A stretch of DNA of 64,000 nt from Bradyrhizobium canariense (GTDB lineage: Bacteria; Pseudomonadota; Alphaproteobacteria; Rhizobiales; Xanthobacteraceae). Position 1 is the stretch's first letter. Every line of letters begins with the position of its first letter. Of this stretch, positions 1 to 8,190 are shown one piece after another. Under the pieces are notes generated by a model. That model saw only the letters and a program-made list of their open reading frames with translations. It searched no databases and was not told the DNA's origin. The stretch covers positions 7,033,001 to 7,097,000 of the forward strand of contig NZ_LT629750.1 of NCBI RefSeq assembly GCF_900105125.1, given 5' to 3'. A program made the position numbers and the translations under genes.

Positions 1-269
1 ACCACGAAGTTTTGGCCGAGAGATGTAGCCATCCGGCCAAGCAGGATGCGTGTTATAACGTCGCTGGCGCTGCCAGCGGCAAATGGCACATAGATCTGAA
101 TCGGCCGGTCGGGGTAGTCGGAGTTCGCGCCAGCATTAGACGGCATTGTGACCGCTAGGATTGTGGCCGCGCAGTGGGACAGAATTGACCTCCGGTCGGC
201 CCGAAATGTATCTTTTGACCGCCGGACGTCCTCTACTTGCCTTGTGGCATCAACAACGTTTGAGCACAT
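1..269 (-). CDS. Tripartite tricarboxylate transporter substrate-binding protein (Bug/TctC family), N-terminal part only
   Basis: The reverse strand reads from an ATG at 269 off the left edge of the window, so only about the first 89 residues are present. After a long N-terminal stretch with a short hydrophobic segment (around residues 33-43) comes the family signature SDYPDRPIQIYVPFAAGSAS, the first beta strand and ligand loop of periplasmic Bug proteins. Known members bind carboxylates or aromatic acids in the periplasm. The gene at 51225-52235 has the same signature (SYPDRPIQIIVPFTAGG). The start is uncertain: an ATG just before the signature would remove the export signal, so the upstream ATG is preferred. 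Whether membrane subunits (TctA/TctB) adjoin cannot be seen here. Confidence 0.8.
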   Translation of the reverse strand, partial: MCSNVVDATRQVEDVRRSKDTFRADRRSILSHCAATILAVTMPSNAGANSDYPDRPIQIYVPFAAGSASDVITRILLGRMATSLGQNFV

Positions 270-270
270 C

Positions 271-298
271 GCTATTTCCCGTTTAAACAGTAAATAGC
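271..298. promoter_or_regulatory. Nested palindrome just upstream of the Bug gene
   Basis: GCTATTT and AAATAGC form perfect 7-bp arms around a central GTTTAAAC palindrome, and both share one centre (284.5). Only two of the 14 symmetric positions mismatch. It lies directly before the start codon at 269, so it could be an operator overlapping the translation start region. No regulator gene adjoins it within the window. Confidence 0.4.
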
Positions 299-428
299 AC
301 TATCTCGGATTAATCCATCAAGGTCCGAAGCCTAATGTCTGCTGTTGCCCCGTGACTGTGAGCACTCTTGATCACGCTTATTGCATCGTCCCATAGTGCG
401 AGACGAATACTTTACATCGCAAATTCAC

Positions 429-1628
429 CTATTCCCGTAAGACCGCCTCGGCGTCATAACCGTAGAGCCGCTCCTGTTCCGGGGGGAAGGTTGCTGATTC
501 TGGAATCCGGTTCTCGCGCATACTCATGTTGCGCGCCGCGATCTCGGAGGCGTCGCTCGTCTGGTAGAGTTGTTCTTCGCGGCGGGCAAGCCCTTGCATC
601 CAGGCGGTGCGCGGCTGGCGAAGTTTCACGTAACGTTCGAGGGCTGCGACCGGTTCGTCCGGCGATGCGGCGAGACAGCCAGCCAGAACGTACGCGTCTT
701 CGATGCTCTGCGCTGCGCCCTGCGCGTAGAATGGCATCATCGGATGGGCCGCGTCGCCCAGCAAGACCACCCGCCCGATCCGCCAATCGGGCAGCGGCTC
801 GCGATCATATAGTGCCTGGCGGAGCACGCGCGGCGTCGCCGCGATGATGGTGCGAATTGTGTCGTGCCAGCCGGCATATTCGGCCAGCGCGTCCTCAACA
901 CGCCCCTCAGCCAGCCAGGATTCCCGTGCCGGCTGTTTCGATCGGCTGATGCCGATCCAATTAAAGGTCTTTCCCGCCGCGATGTAATATTGGACGATGC
1001 TACGGTTCGGTCCCATCCATACGCCAGCGACCTTAGCAACATCAAGGTGTGCGACGCGCTCGGCCGGCACCAGCCCGCGCCAGGCAACGTTGCCGGTGTA
1101 TCGTGGCAATTCCTTACCGAACATTTGTCCGCGCACCGTGGAATGAATTCCGTCGGCGCCGATAAGGATGTCGCCGGTCGCGGTGCTTCCATCTGCCAAC
1201 GAAATGGTGACGCCATCGTTATCTTGATCGAAGCGCTCGATACGGGAACCGAGATGGAAACTTCCTTTCTCAAGGCCGCCAAGCAGGACATCAAGCAAGT
1301 CGGCCCGGTGCGCGGTGTAGTACGGCGCACCGAAACGTTCTTCCGCCCGCTCGCCGAGCGGCGTGTAGTAGAGACGATCACCGTTGTCCCAGGCGCGGTA
1401 GTCACGTCCCTCCGGGTAATACGCGACGCGAGCAAGCGTACCACCGAGGCCAAGCTCCCGCAGAATCCGCGTTGCGTTGCCGCTGACCTGAAGGCCGGCG
1501 CCCACCTGACCGAAGGCGGCGGCCTGCTCGAATAGCTCGGCGGCGATGCCGCGCTGACGGAGCGCCAGCAGCGCGGTAATTCCGCCGATGCCTCCGCCCA
1601 CAATAAGAACCTTGTTTTTGCTAGCCAC
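429..1628 (-). CDS. FAD-dependent aromatic-ring monooxygenase, salicylate/3-hydroxybenzoate hydroxylase type
   Basis: About 399 residues, the usual length of class A flavoprotein monooxygenases. The N-terminus carries the dinucleotide-binding motif VLIVGGGIGGITALLALRQ, the middle has GADGIHSTVR (the DG motif), and near residue 280 is GDAAHPMMPFYAQGAAQSIE, the second FAD contact typical of the NahG/UbiH group. Members hydroxylate a phenolic acid using NAD(P)H and O2. The GTG at 1628 is preferred because a GAGG lies 9 bases before it; a TTG at 1643 is the upstream alternative. Transcription runs toward the Bug gene, which might import the substrate; that link is inference. The exact substrate cannot be told. 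Confidence 0.82.
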   Translation of the reverse strand: MASKNKVLIVGGGIGGITALLALRQRGIAAELFEQAAAFGQVGAGLQVSGNATRILRELGLGGTLARVAYYPEGRDYRAWDNGDRLYYTPLGERAEERFGAPYYTAHRADLLDVLLGGLEKGSFHLGSRIERFDQDNDGVTISLADGSTATGDILIGADGIHSTVRGQMFGKELPRYTGNVAWRGLVPAERVAHLDVAKVAGVWMGPNRSIVQYYIAAGKTFNWIGISRSKQPARESWLAEGRVEDALAEYAGWHDTIRTIIAATPRVLRQALYDREPLPDWRIGRVVLLGDAAHPMMPFYAQGAAQSIEDAYVLAGCLAASPDEPVAALERYVKLRQPRTAWMQGLARREEQLYQTSDASEIAARNMSMRENRIPESATFPPEQERLYGYDAEAVLRE

Positions 1629-1781
1629 GATCGTTGACCTCAAACCGGGGGCCCGCGGAAGAACCCCAACTGTCGTAAATACTCGCGGTTTTCAAGCTTT
1701 CCCGCAAGACCAGCATAGGTCAGGCGGCTCCGCACGCACACCGGCATCGCAATGGGTCAATGTCCGGTTTGCGTGGCGGGT

Positions 1782-1925
1782 TCAACTGATCGCTGCAAAT
1801 TCCACGAGCTTGTCTGCTGGGGTTTGATAGTGCTAGGTCTCTCGAGGCCTTTCATTGAGCTGCGTTGCTATCGCGCTGAGTTTGGCTTGGGTGTGTAGGG
1901 ACAGATCGGTGCCACGCGTTGTCGC
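1782..1925 (-). pseudogene. IS30-family transposase, C-terminal remnant
   Basis: The reverse strand reads GTDLSLHTQAKLSAIATQLN, then ERPRET, a TAG stop, HYQTPADKL, and a final TGA at 1782. This matches the conserved end of IS30-type DDE transposases (LNERPRETL...TPAEKF). The in-frame TAG replaces the Leu codon of RPRETL, and nothing upstream continues the transposase, so it is a short dead fragment. It lies directly downstream of the PLP-enzyme gene. Confidence 0.75.
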
Positions 1926-1957
1926 TTCTTGCGGTGGCTCTTACGCAAGGAGTGCAA

Positions 1958-3241
1958 CTATGCCTCGTTCAAAGCCTGCGCGATGTCCGCGATCAGATCA
2001 GACGGGTGTTCGATGCCGATCGACAGCCGGATCGTGGAGTCGTGAATGCCTATTTTTTGGCGAATGTCAGCCGGAACGCCGGAGTGGGTCATGCTGGCGG
2101 GCAGGCTGGCAAGCGATTCAGTGCCGCCCAGGCTCACCGCCAGCTTGATGATTTGGAGCGCATTCAAGAATTTGAACGCGGCGGCTTGGCCGCCAACAAT
2201 GTCGAACGAGAATGTGGAGCCTGCACCGGTGCATTGTCTCGCGAATACACGGCCAGTGGGGGAGGCCTGTTCGAAGTGAGCAAGGTAATGGACTTTCGCC
2301 ACCTTGGCGTGGTCGTGCAGATAATCCGCTACGAGCCGTGCGTTCCTATCGGCTTTTTCCATGCGGATGCTCAGCGTTTCGAGCGAGCGGCTGATCATCC
2401 AGCAGGAATGAGGGTCCAGTTGGGTGCCGATGGCGCCTCGCAACGCTTTGACATCTTTCATAACGGCTTTCGAGCCGAGCGCAGCGCCCGCGATCAGGTC
2501 GGAATGTCCGCCGACATATTTGGTCAGCGAGTACAACGAAAGATCCGCGCCGTGTTCGATCGGCCGCTGAAACAGCGGCCCGAGCAACGTATTGTCGCAC
2601 GCGACGATTGGCGTGTGCCCCTGGGCCAGGCCGATCATTTCTGCGACGCGGCGGACCATCGCGATATCGACCAGGCCGTTGGTGGGATTTGCCGGCGTTT
2701 CGATAAAAATCATCGCGACCCGGCCTTTGCGCATGGCGTCCTCCGCCGCCAACCTGACTATGGTTTCGTCGATGCCGTCGGCAAAGCCCACGGCGCTGAT
2801 GGAGAGGCCCGCAAGCGTTCTCGCAAACAGAGTTTCCGTCCCGCCATAGAGCGGTTGAGAGTGCAGAATGACGTCGCCCGGGCGGGCGAATGCGAGGATC
2901 GTGGTCGCAATCGCCGCCATGCCTGACGAGAACAGCGCGCAATTCTCGGTGCGCTCGTAGATAGAGAGCCGGTCCTCGACGATCTCGCTATTGGGGTGAT
3001 TGAACCGCGAATAAACCAGGCCCGCGCCCATCCCCTCGGGAGGTTCGCGCCGACCCGAGACGAAATCGAAGAAGTCCTGTCCGTCTTCGGCGGTCTTGAA
3101 GACGAAGGTCGAGGTCAGGAAGACCGGTGGTTTGACGGCCCCTTCCGACAGTTGCGGATCGTAGCCGTAGTTCAGCATCAGCGTTTCGGGATGCAGCATG
3201 TGATTGCCGATGTAGGTCTTCGACGGAAACGGTTTCACCAT
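1958..3241 (-). CDS. Cystathionine gamma-synthase/methionine gamma-lyase family PLP enzyme
   Basis: About 427 residues, slightly longer than the usual 380-400 of the Cys/Met metabolism PLP family. It has [30 protein letters not shown] (phosphate-binding turn), the Tyr of [24 protein letters not shown], and the Schiff-base lysine in [11 protein letters not shown]. Family members carry out gamma-replacement or gamma-elimination on sulfur amino acids in the cytoplasm. The open frame extends upstream to 3841, but that part encodes transposase debris, so the ATG at 3241 is taken as the start; its ribosome binding site is weak. The gene sits between two transposase remnants with no operon partner. 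Confidence 0.85.
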   Translation of the reverse strand: MVKPFPSKTYIGNHMLHPETLMLNYGYDPQLSEGAVKPPVFLTSTFVFKTAEDGQDFFDFVSGRREPPEGMGAGLVYSRFNHPNSEIVEDRLSIYERTENCALFSSGMAAIATTILAFARPGDVILHSQPLYGGTETLFARTLAGLSISAVGFADGIDETIVRLAAEDAMRKGRVAMIFIETPANPTNGLVDIAMVRRVAEMIGLAQGHTPIVACDNTLLGPLFQRPIEHGADLSLYSLTKYVGGHSDLIAGAALGSKAVMKDVKALRGAIGTQLDPHSCWMISRSLETLSIRMEKADRNARLVADYLHDHAKVAKVHYLAHFEQASPTGRVFARQCTGAGSTFSFDIVGGQAAAFKFLNALQIIKLAVSLGGTESLASLPASMTHSGVPADIRQKIGIHDSTIRLSIGIEHPSDLIADIAQALNEA

Positions 3242-3418
3242 GGCCTGTCTCGCTGTCTGAGTTCGGAATGTCGCCCTGCGTTGGGAGTCTTCCGCAATGG
3301 CGAGACAGTCAATAGCGTTGGGCATCAGAGCACCCAGCGGCTCCCTCCAGTCAAAGTTGCCAGGCTCAAAGTAGCAGAATCCAGAAGTGATTTCACTGCG
3401 CCCGAGCCGATCCCCGGA

Positions 3419-3685
3419 TTTCGCACTCATCTCGCCAATGAGCGTGCGCAGCTCGGCCGAAACCTTCGGTCTGCCAACACGGTTGCGGGATCGCGGGCGC
3501 CAATACGCCCAAAACCCGGCACGGTGCCAGCGAATGATGGTCTCCGGCCTGACGATCGCAATCGCCTCAAGGACGGATGGAAACCGGCGATAGAGCCAAA
3601 CAAATAGAAAACGATCCGCGTTGTTGAGGTGCGGTCGCTTCGGCGTTCGCCGGCGAAGCACATTGAGTTTTTGCCGGAGGACCAG
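3419..3685 (-). pseudogene. Transposase/integrase-core N-terminal remnant
   Basis: About 89 residues of a transposase common in Bradyrhizobium can be read: [18 protein letters not shown], then [20 protein letters not shown], then [20 protein letters not shown]. In intact relatives this N-terminal helix-turn-helix part is followed by a DDE catalytic domain, which is absent here. The frame runs on into the PLP-enzyme gene by chance. The rest of 3242-3870 holds no gene I can recognise, so this stretch is probably insertion debris. Confidence 0.7.
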
Positions 3686-3870
3686 ATAGACGCGCCGAGA
3701 CCGAACGCATTCTTTCCGTAAATCGCCAGATACTCGGAAGCACTGAATTCGTTCGGTTTGCCAAGCAGCAATTCGGAGCAGCCGGAAGTCCGCCGTTTTT
3801 GAGATCGGAGAGCAAGCTCGCCTCCGATGCGAACATTCCACGAGTCCCGCGGAATGGCCGAGACATGTTA

Positions 3871-5013
3871 CTAGGCTTCCGGGCGCGCGTTTCCTTCACG
3901 AACGCCATCTTTAGGTTTCGGAATGAGTACGTCCAAATTGTTTGCAGCGTTCGCTTGCACCGTTTCAATATATGGATGGAAACTTTCGTTGTATTCCTTG
4001 AACGCCAGTTCCACATTCCCACGGTGTTTTTGAAACGCATCCGCTAATGCGGTAGCGCCGATTATCGCCAACGACCCGCCCATGCCCGCAGCCGGAGAGG
4101 CGCAGTAGGCGGCATCGCCGACAAGGGCCACTCTGCCTTTCGTCCATGAGGGCATTTTTATCTGGCAGACTTTGTCGAAGTAGAATGACGTCGAATTCTC
4201 CACTTTTTCCAATAGCTCCGGCGTCTTCCAGCCTTGGCCGGCAAACTGTTCAGAAATAATTTTTCGCTGCTGCGCCTCGTCCCGATAGTCGTAAAGAATC
4301 TCGTTTTCGGAAGAGAAGCAAAGAACGATGTCCGTCTTGTTATTATAAGCATTCAGCATCACGAACTTGCCCGGTTCGCTATACATCTGCGTGGTATGTT
4401 CCTTGATCAACAACTCGTTGACGATCGTTATGGAGAAATATTGCCCAAGGAAATGCAAGTATTCATTTTCGTCTCCAAACTGCAGTTTCCGAACACGCGA
4501 ATGAACCCCGTCGCAGCCGAATATCAAAGAAAATGAGCGTTCCGAACCGTCTTTGAAGGTAACTCTGACATCGTTTTCCGTTTGGTCTAACGCTTCGATA
4601 CTGTTTTTGAAAACGAACTCCACGTCGTCCTTTACGGCACCGAACATAAGATCCAGAAGCGTATCCCGCTCTATCTCCCAGTCGATTTCGGAGGATGGGG
4701 TACCGGGCGGAAATTGCAGCGATCCTTCCGTGGCATCATCGGCGTTTTTCAGTTCTACGCCTTCCATCTTCAAGCGGTTTGCTTGAATCTGCTCGAACAG
4801 GCCCATGCGCTTCACGATATCTGCGACATCATCGCCGATGTTAACTGGTGTCCCGCCTTTCTTGAGGTCTTTCGAAACCTCAACAACCGTTACTTTGTAG
4901 CCGAGTTTGTTCATCCAGTATGCGGTCGCCAGTCCTGCGAAACTTGCCCCGGAAATGAGCACGTTTTTGTTTGGCGCGGTTTCCGCCGCAGCACCGCTGA
5001 CTTGCTTTTGCAT
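3871..5013 (-). CDS. FAD-dependent monooxygenase (PHBH fold, TetX-like architecture)
   Basis: About 380 residues. The N-terminal Rossmann motif is [20 protein letters not shown], the middle has [17 protein letters not shown], and the C-terminal part has [20 protein letters not shown], all of the class A flavin monooxygenase fold. The start ATG at 5013 follows a GGACGGA. The gene is rich in Lys, Asn, Asp and AT-ending codons and its base composition is visibly lower in GC than its neighbours, which points to transfer from a lower-GC donor. It is divergent from a TetR regulator with two palindromes between them, as in many efflux or detoxification pairs. It could hydroxylate a xenobiotic or antibiotic; the substrate is not evident. 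Confidence 0.82.
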   Translation of the reverse strand: MQKQVSGAAAETAPNKNVLISGASFAGLATAYWMNKLGYKVTVVEVSKDLKKGGTPVNIGDDVADIVKRMGLFEQIQANRLKMEGVELKNADDATEGSLQFPPGTPSSEIDWEIERDTLLDLMFGAVKDDVEFVFKNSIEALDQTENDVRVTFKDGSERSFSLIFGCDGVHSRVRKLQFGDENEYLHFLGQYFSITIVNELLIKEHTTQMYSEPGKFVMLNAYNNKTDIVLCFSSENEILYDYRDEAQQRKIISEQFAGQGWKTPELLEKVENSTSFYFDKVCQIKMPSWTKGRVALVGDAAYCASPAAGMGGSLAIIGATALADAFQKHRGNVELAFKEYNESFHPYIETVQANAANNLDVLIPKPKDGVREGNARPEA

Positions 5014-5031
5014 ATATTCCGTCCAATCATG

Positions 5032-5048
5032 TATGTATACAATACATA
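5032..5048. promoter_or_regulatory. Operator-like palindrome 1 between FAD monooxygenase and TetR genes
   Basis: TATGTAT-ACA-ATACATA is a perfect inverted repeat with 7-bp arms and a 3-bp spacer, 18 bases before the monooxygenase start. Its centre (5040) is 30 bp from that of the second palindrome, about three helical turns. The two share the pattern TATGTAY-NNN-RTACAWA, as expected for operators of the adjacent TetR protein. Confidence 0.65.
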
Positions 5049-5063
5049 GATCAAATACGTTTA

Positions 5064-5076
5064 TGTACTTAGTACA
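5064..5076. promoter_or_regulatory. Operator-like palindrome 2 between FAD monooxygenase and TetR genes
   Basis: TGTAC-TTA-GTACA is a perfect inverted repeat (5-bp arms, 3-bp spacer) centred at 5070. With flanking TA it matches the first palindrome. It lies 27 bases before the preferred TetR start codon, so binding here could repress the regulator itself. Confidence 0.6.
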
Positions 5077-5103
5077 ATAAATGGCGTTTTGGAGAACTTG
5101 TCA

Positions 5104-5820
5104 ATGCCGCCTGATCGCCGAATTCGTAAGCGCCTCGCCACGCGACAGGGCATCTCCGACGCTGCTACGCGGCTCTTCATTGAACGCGGTTTCGATAACG
5201 TCACGGTAGACGAGATCGCGGAGGTCGCCGACGTCGGCCGGATGACGGTGTTCAATCATTTTCCCCGCAAGGAAGACATGTTCTTCGATCGGGACGAGGA
5301 AGGTCGCGAGACGCTTCGTGATGCTTTGCGGCAGCGCGATAAAAGTGTCGCCCCTATCGAAGCGCTACGATTGCTCGCTCATCGGGCCGCTTCGGAAGAC
5401 CCCCTTTACATAAGCTTCTCGCCCGAAAGTCAGGGCTTCGTCGAAACGATTGAGAAAAGCGCTACTCTCATTGCGCGGGCCAGGGCGATACGCGACGAAC
5501 TCGCACAATTCGTGATGGTGGCGCTCGCCGAAAGCGTAGAGAGAGAACCGACCGATCCGGACGCCCATTTGGCGGCCAATCTGCTTCTCGCAACTTGGAC
5601 GGTGGCTTTCATCCGAGCGCATCGCGCCTATCGAGAGAGCCAGGATGCCGAGAAGGCGAAATCCGTCTTTCTCGCACTGATTGACCGGGGAACCAGTGGC
5701 CTCGAAGCCGCCATGGTGGGCACGCCCTACGCCCAAGCCTCACTTCAGGCCGCTGCGCAAACGCGCTTTCAATCAAAACGCGTGCGCGGTACCGCCAGAT
5801 CTCGCCAGCCGCATACTTGA
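5104..5820 (+). CDS. TetR/AcrR-family transcriptional regulator
   Basis: About 238 residues. The N-terminal 50 residues form the TetR helix-turn-helix: TRQGISDAATRLFIERGFDN, then VTVDEIAEVADVGRMTVFNH, then FPRKEDMFF. The C-terminal ligand domain is of ordinary length and not diagnostic. The ATG at 5104 is chosen because GGAG at 5091-5094 sits 9 bases upstream; a TTG at 5089 overlaps that Shine-Dalgarno sequence and is unlikely. It is divergent from the FAD monooxygenase, so it probably represses that gene and itself through the two palindromes at 5032-5076. Confidence 0.88.
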   Translation: MPPDRRIRKRLATRQGISDAATRLFIERGFDNVTVDEIAEVADVGRMTVFNHFPRKEDMFFDRDEEGRETLRDALRQRDKSVAPIEALRLLAHRAASEDPLYISFSPESQGFVETIEKSATLIARARAIRDELAQFVMVALAESVEREPTDPDAHLAANLLLATWTVAFIRAHRAYRESQDAEKAKSVFLALIDRGTSGLEAAMVGTPYAQASLQAAAQTRFQSKRVRGTARSRQPHT

Positions 5821-6105
5821 AATCACCATCGTGGGGATCGAACAGACGGAAGGTTGTAAAGCCGGGCCAGAGTTTCAGGTTCGTCGAGGCAACCGTGCCG
5901 CACACATTTCGATTTTCATCGCATCGCATCGAAGAAAGCGCGCGCCCCTCGCCCCTAGTCGCGTATGTCCGTTAGATTGCGCCGCCGCACGAGCTTGGTC
6001 GCTAACGGGGCAAAGCGGACGTAGTCTCGTCCCATCACGCCAACGGGTTTATGGGTACACGGGCTTAGTCCCAAACGCTTTGCGAAGGGGGGAGTTCTGA
6101 CCACC

Positions 6106-6154
6106 GATTGACCACCGAAACCCTACGACCAAACAGCGATAAAGGTGGTCAATC
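6106..6154. repeat. 11-bp inverted repeat next to the tRNA-Pro fragment
   Basis: GATTGACCACC at 6106-6116 and GGTGGTCAATC at 6144-6154 are perfect inverted copies with a 27-base loop; a further GACCACCGA precedes the first arm. The pair lies 50 bases before the tRNA-Pro remnant, where an integrase or excisionase might bind arm sites. The rest of 5821-6105 shows no gene I can support. Confidence 0.45.
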
Positions 6155-6202
6155 AGAGCTAGACGTCATTGTTTTTATTGATCTTCTCGATCGCTATTTA
6201 CG

Positions 6203-6246
6203 TTCGGGACGCAGGGGTCGCAGGTTCGAATCCTGCCACTCGGCCG
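6203..6246 (+). other. 3' half of a tRNA-Pro(CGG) gene, likely attachment-site scar
   Basis: The segment reads as an anticodon loop TTCGGGA (anticodon CGG), the 3' anticodon-stem strand CGCAG, a variable region, the T arm GCAGG-TTCGAAT-CCTGC, and an acceptor 3' strand CACTCGG. The 5' half of the tRNA is missing: the bases before the loop do not pair with CGCAG. Identity starting inside the anticodon loop is typical of the duplicated end left by a tyrosine recombinase that integrates into a tRNA gene. The last bases differ from the usual tRNA-Pro end, so this is a degraded copy. Confidence 0.7.
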
Positions 6247-6549
6247 GGGGAAATCTGCGTCCGCGGACCGATGGTGGTACGGGAATATGCCGACGCCGAC
6301 GGTTGGTGTTCGCGGGGCGACCTGATGAGCGTGGATGGCGAGGGATATCTCACCTATCGCGGCCGTCAGGACCGTATGATCAATACCGGTTACCATATCT
6401 ATCCTCAGGAGATCGAGGCCGTGGTCGCCGGGATTCCGGGCGTAGATGAAGTGCGAGTGCTCGGCGAACCCAACAAGGAATGGGGGCAGACGGTCGTTGA
6501 CGGTCTCCAGCTGGCATCGGAAAGCCGCGCGTTCAGGTCGTTGAAATAA
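6247..6549 (+). pseudogene. AMP-forming acyl-CoA synthetase/ligase, C-terminal fragment
   Basis: About 100 codons begin abruptly after the tRNA fragment with GEICVRGPMVVREY, followed by GWCSRGDLMSVDGEGYLTYR, GRQDRMINTGYHIYPQEIEA and VDEVRVLGEPNKEWGQ. These are the hinge and C-terminal subdomain motifs (A7-A8 region) of the ANL superfamily. The catalytic N-terminal domain, about 400 residues, is absent, and the last 15 or so residues diverge before the stop. A recombination event at the tRNA site probably cut the gene, so it is not functional. Confidence 0.8.
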
Positions 6550-6586
6550 CAGCACGTCCACAGAACTAACAAGAGCTCGCTTGCAA

Positions 6587-6614
6587 TGTTTAGTAAATTG
6601 TGATTTACTAAACA
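6587..6614. promoter_or_regulatory. 28-bp perfect inverted repeat upstream of the ABC/Dha operon
   Basis: TGTTTAGTAAAT and ATTTACTAAACA are perfect 12-bp arms around a TGTG centre. It is AT-rich, lies about 160 bases before the first gene of the operon (6772) and has no T-run, so an operator is more likely than a terminator. No DNA-binding regulator gene adjoins it. Between it and 6772 there is only a small stem CCGGAT...ATCCGG at 6627-6645. Confidence 0.6.
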
Positions 6615-6771
6615 AATCGAGCTGCACCGGATCCTTAGAATCCGGGTAAGCACGAGGAAACGTCGTTCAGTCATTCACCCGTCAAGGACTGTGTTGCTCT
6701 GCTCGAAGCATTCGAGCGGGTAGGAAAGCTGTGCCATGTCGATGGCCGGCTCCACTGGGAGGGAACGCATA

Positions 6772-8112
6772 ATGAGACATACGATGAAGGCGCTTCTTGT
6801 TGCATGCGGGGCTGTTGCCTCCGCGCTCGGCATCGGAGCGGCGACCGCGCCCGCGCAAGCGCAGGGCAAAACCATCACGTTGTGTTGGGCCGCGTGGGAC
6901 CCCGCCAACGCGCTGGTCGAACTGTCCAAGGATTTCACTGCCAAGACCGGGATCGGCATGAAATTCGAATTCGTGCCGTGGACCAACTATGCCGATCGCT
7001 TCCTGAACGAACTCAATTCGCACGGGTCGTTGTGCGATCTCATCATCGGCGATTCACAGTGGATCGGCGGCGCCGCCGAGAACGGCCAGTACGTCAAGCT
7101 CAATGATTTCTTCAAGAAGGAAGGGATCAGCATGGACGACTACATGCCGGCGACCGTGGTCGGCTATTCCGAGTGGCCGAAGAATACGCCGAACTACTGG
7201 GCGCTGCCGGCCATGGGCGACGCGGTGGGCTGGACCTATCGCAAGGACTGGTTCGCGCGCCCCGACGTGCAGAAGGATTTCAAGGCCAAATACGGCCGCG
7301 ATCTCGCCGTGCCGAAGACGCTGGACGAACTTCACGACATCGCGCAGTTCTTCCAGGGTCGCGAGATCGACGGCAAGAAGGTCTATGGTGCATCCATCTA
7401 CACCGAGCGCGGCTCGGAGGGCATCACCATGGGGGTCTCAAACTATCTCTATGATTATGGCTTCAAATATCAGGATCCCAACAAGCCCTATGCGATGGAC
7501 GGTTTCGTCAACTCGCCGGGTGCCGTCAAAGGACTTGAAGCCTACAAAGAACTCTACAAGTGCTGCACGCCTCCTGGCGCTTCCAACTCCTACATGTCGG
7601 AAGGTCTCGATGCCTTCAAATCAGGCCAGGTCGCGTTGCAGATGAATTTCTTCGCCTTCTTCCCCGGTCTCTACAAGGACCCGAATGTCGGCGGTGACAA
7701 GATCGGCTTCTTCGTCAATCCAGCCGGCCCCGCGTCACAGGCGACGCAACTCGGCGGGCAGGGAATCTCCGTTGTTTCCTATTCCAAGAACCAGGGCGAA
7801 GCACTGCAATACATCAAGTGGTTCGCCGCAGGGGACGTGCAGAAGAAGTGGTGGGCTCTGGGTGGATATTCCTGCGCCAAGTCGGTGTTGAACGACCCGA
7901 GCTTCCCGGGCAGCGCCCCCTTCGCCAAGGAGTTCCTGCAGTCGATGGGCATGGTCGTCGATTTCTGGGCTGAGCCCTCCTATGCACAGCTCCTGCAAGC
8001 CGAGCAGAAGCGCGTGCATGATTACGTGGTCGCCGACAAGGGCACCGCGCAGGAAGCGCTCGACGGGTTGGTGAAGGACTGGAAAGCTATTTTCAAGGAA
8101 GAAGGCAAGTAG
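6772..8112 (+). CDS. ABC sugar/polyol importer, periplasmic substrate-binding protein
   Basis: About 446 residues with a Sec signal peptide (KALLVACGAVASALGIGAAT, cleavage likely after AQAQG) and a mature start KTITLCWAAWDPANALVELS typical of family 1 extracellular solute-binding proteins. The ATG at 6772 follows GGAGGG with 8-base spacing; an ATG at 6736 has none. It captures the substrate in the periplasm for the permeases encoded just downstream. The gene order with two permeases, a small membrane protein and two ATPases resembles the rhizobial glycerol importer GlpSTPQV, and the dihydroxyacetone kinase genes that follow suggest a triose, polyol or related substrate; that is inference. Confidence 0.88.
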   Translation: MRHTMKALLVACGAVASALGIGAATAPAQAQGKTITLCWAAWDPANALVELSKDFTAKTGIGMKFEFVPWTNYADRFLNELNSHGSLCDLIIGDSQWIGGAAENGQYVKLNDFFKKEGISMDDYMPATVVGYSEWPKNTPNYWALPAMGDAVGWTYRKDWFARPDVQKDFKAKYGRDLAVPKTLDELHDIAQFFQGREIDGKKVYGASIYTERGSEGITMGVSNYLYDYGFKYQDPNKPYAMDGFVNSPGAVKGLEAYKELYKCCTPPGASNSYMSEGLDAFKSGQVALQMNFFAFFPGLYKDPNVGGDKIGFFVNPAGPASQATQLGGQGISVVSYSKNQGEALQYIKWFAAGDVQKKWWALGGYSCAKSVLNDPSFPGSAPFAKEFLQSMGMVVDFWAEPSYAQLLQAEQKRVHDYVVADKGTAQEALDGLVKDWKAIFKEEGK

Positions 8113-8124
8113 TTCTGGGATAGT

Positions 8125-8160
8125 CGCCTGGAGTGCGCTGGTCAGCGCTCCAGGCGTTTT
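8125..8160 (+). terminator. Hairpin with T-run between binding-protein and permease genes
   Basis: CGCCTGGA..GCGCTG pairs with CAGCGCTCCAGGCG (14 base pairs, a 2-base bulge, a 2-base loop), followed by TTTTC. It starts 12 bases after the binding-protein stop and ends 30 bases before the next gene. As the operon clearly continues, this probably acts as a partial terminator or 3' stabiliser that raises the binding protein over the permeases. Confidence 0.75.
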
Positions 8161-8190
8161 CTTCCGCTAATACCCATTCTCCGTCCCGCA

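Noticed and set aside
3242..3841. N-terminal extension of the PLP enzyme to 627 residues
   Set aside because: The extra 200 residues are transposase debris; the enzyme family starts near the ATG at 3241.
5821..5929. Reverse-strand peptide NLKLWPGFTTFRLFDPHDGD near the TetR gene end
   Set aside because: It reads protein-like, but is short and open into the antisense of TetR; no family recognised, so not listed as a gene.
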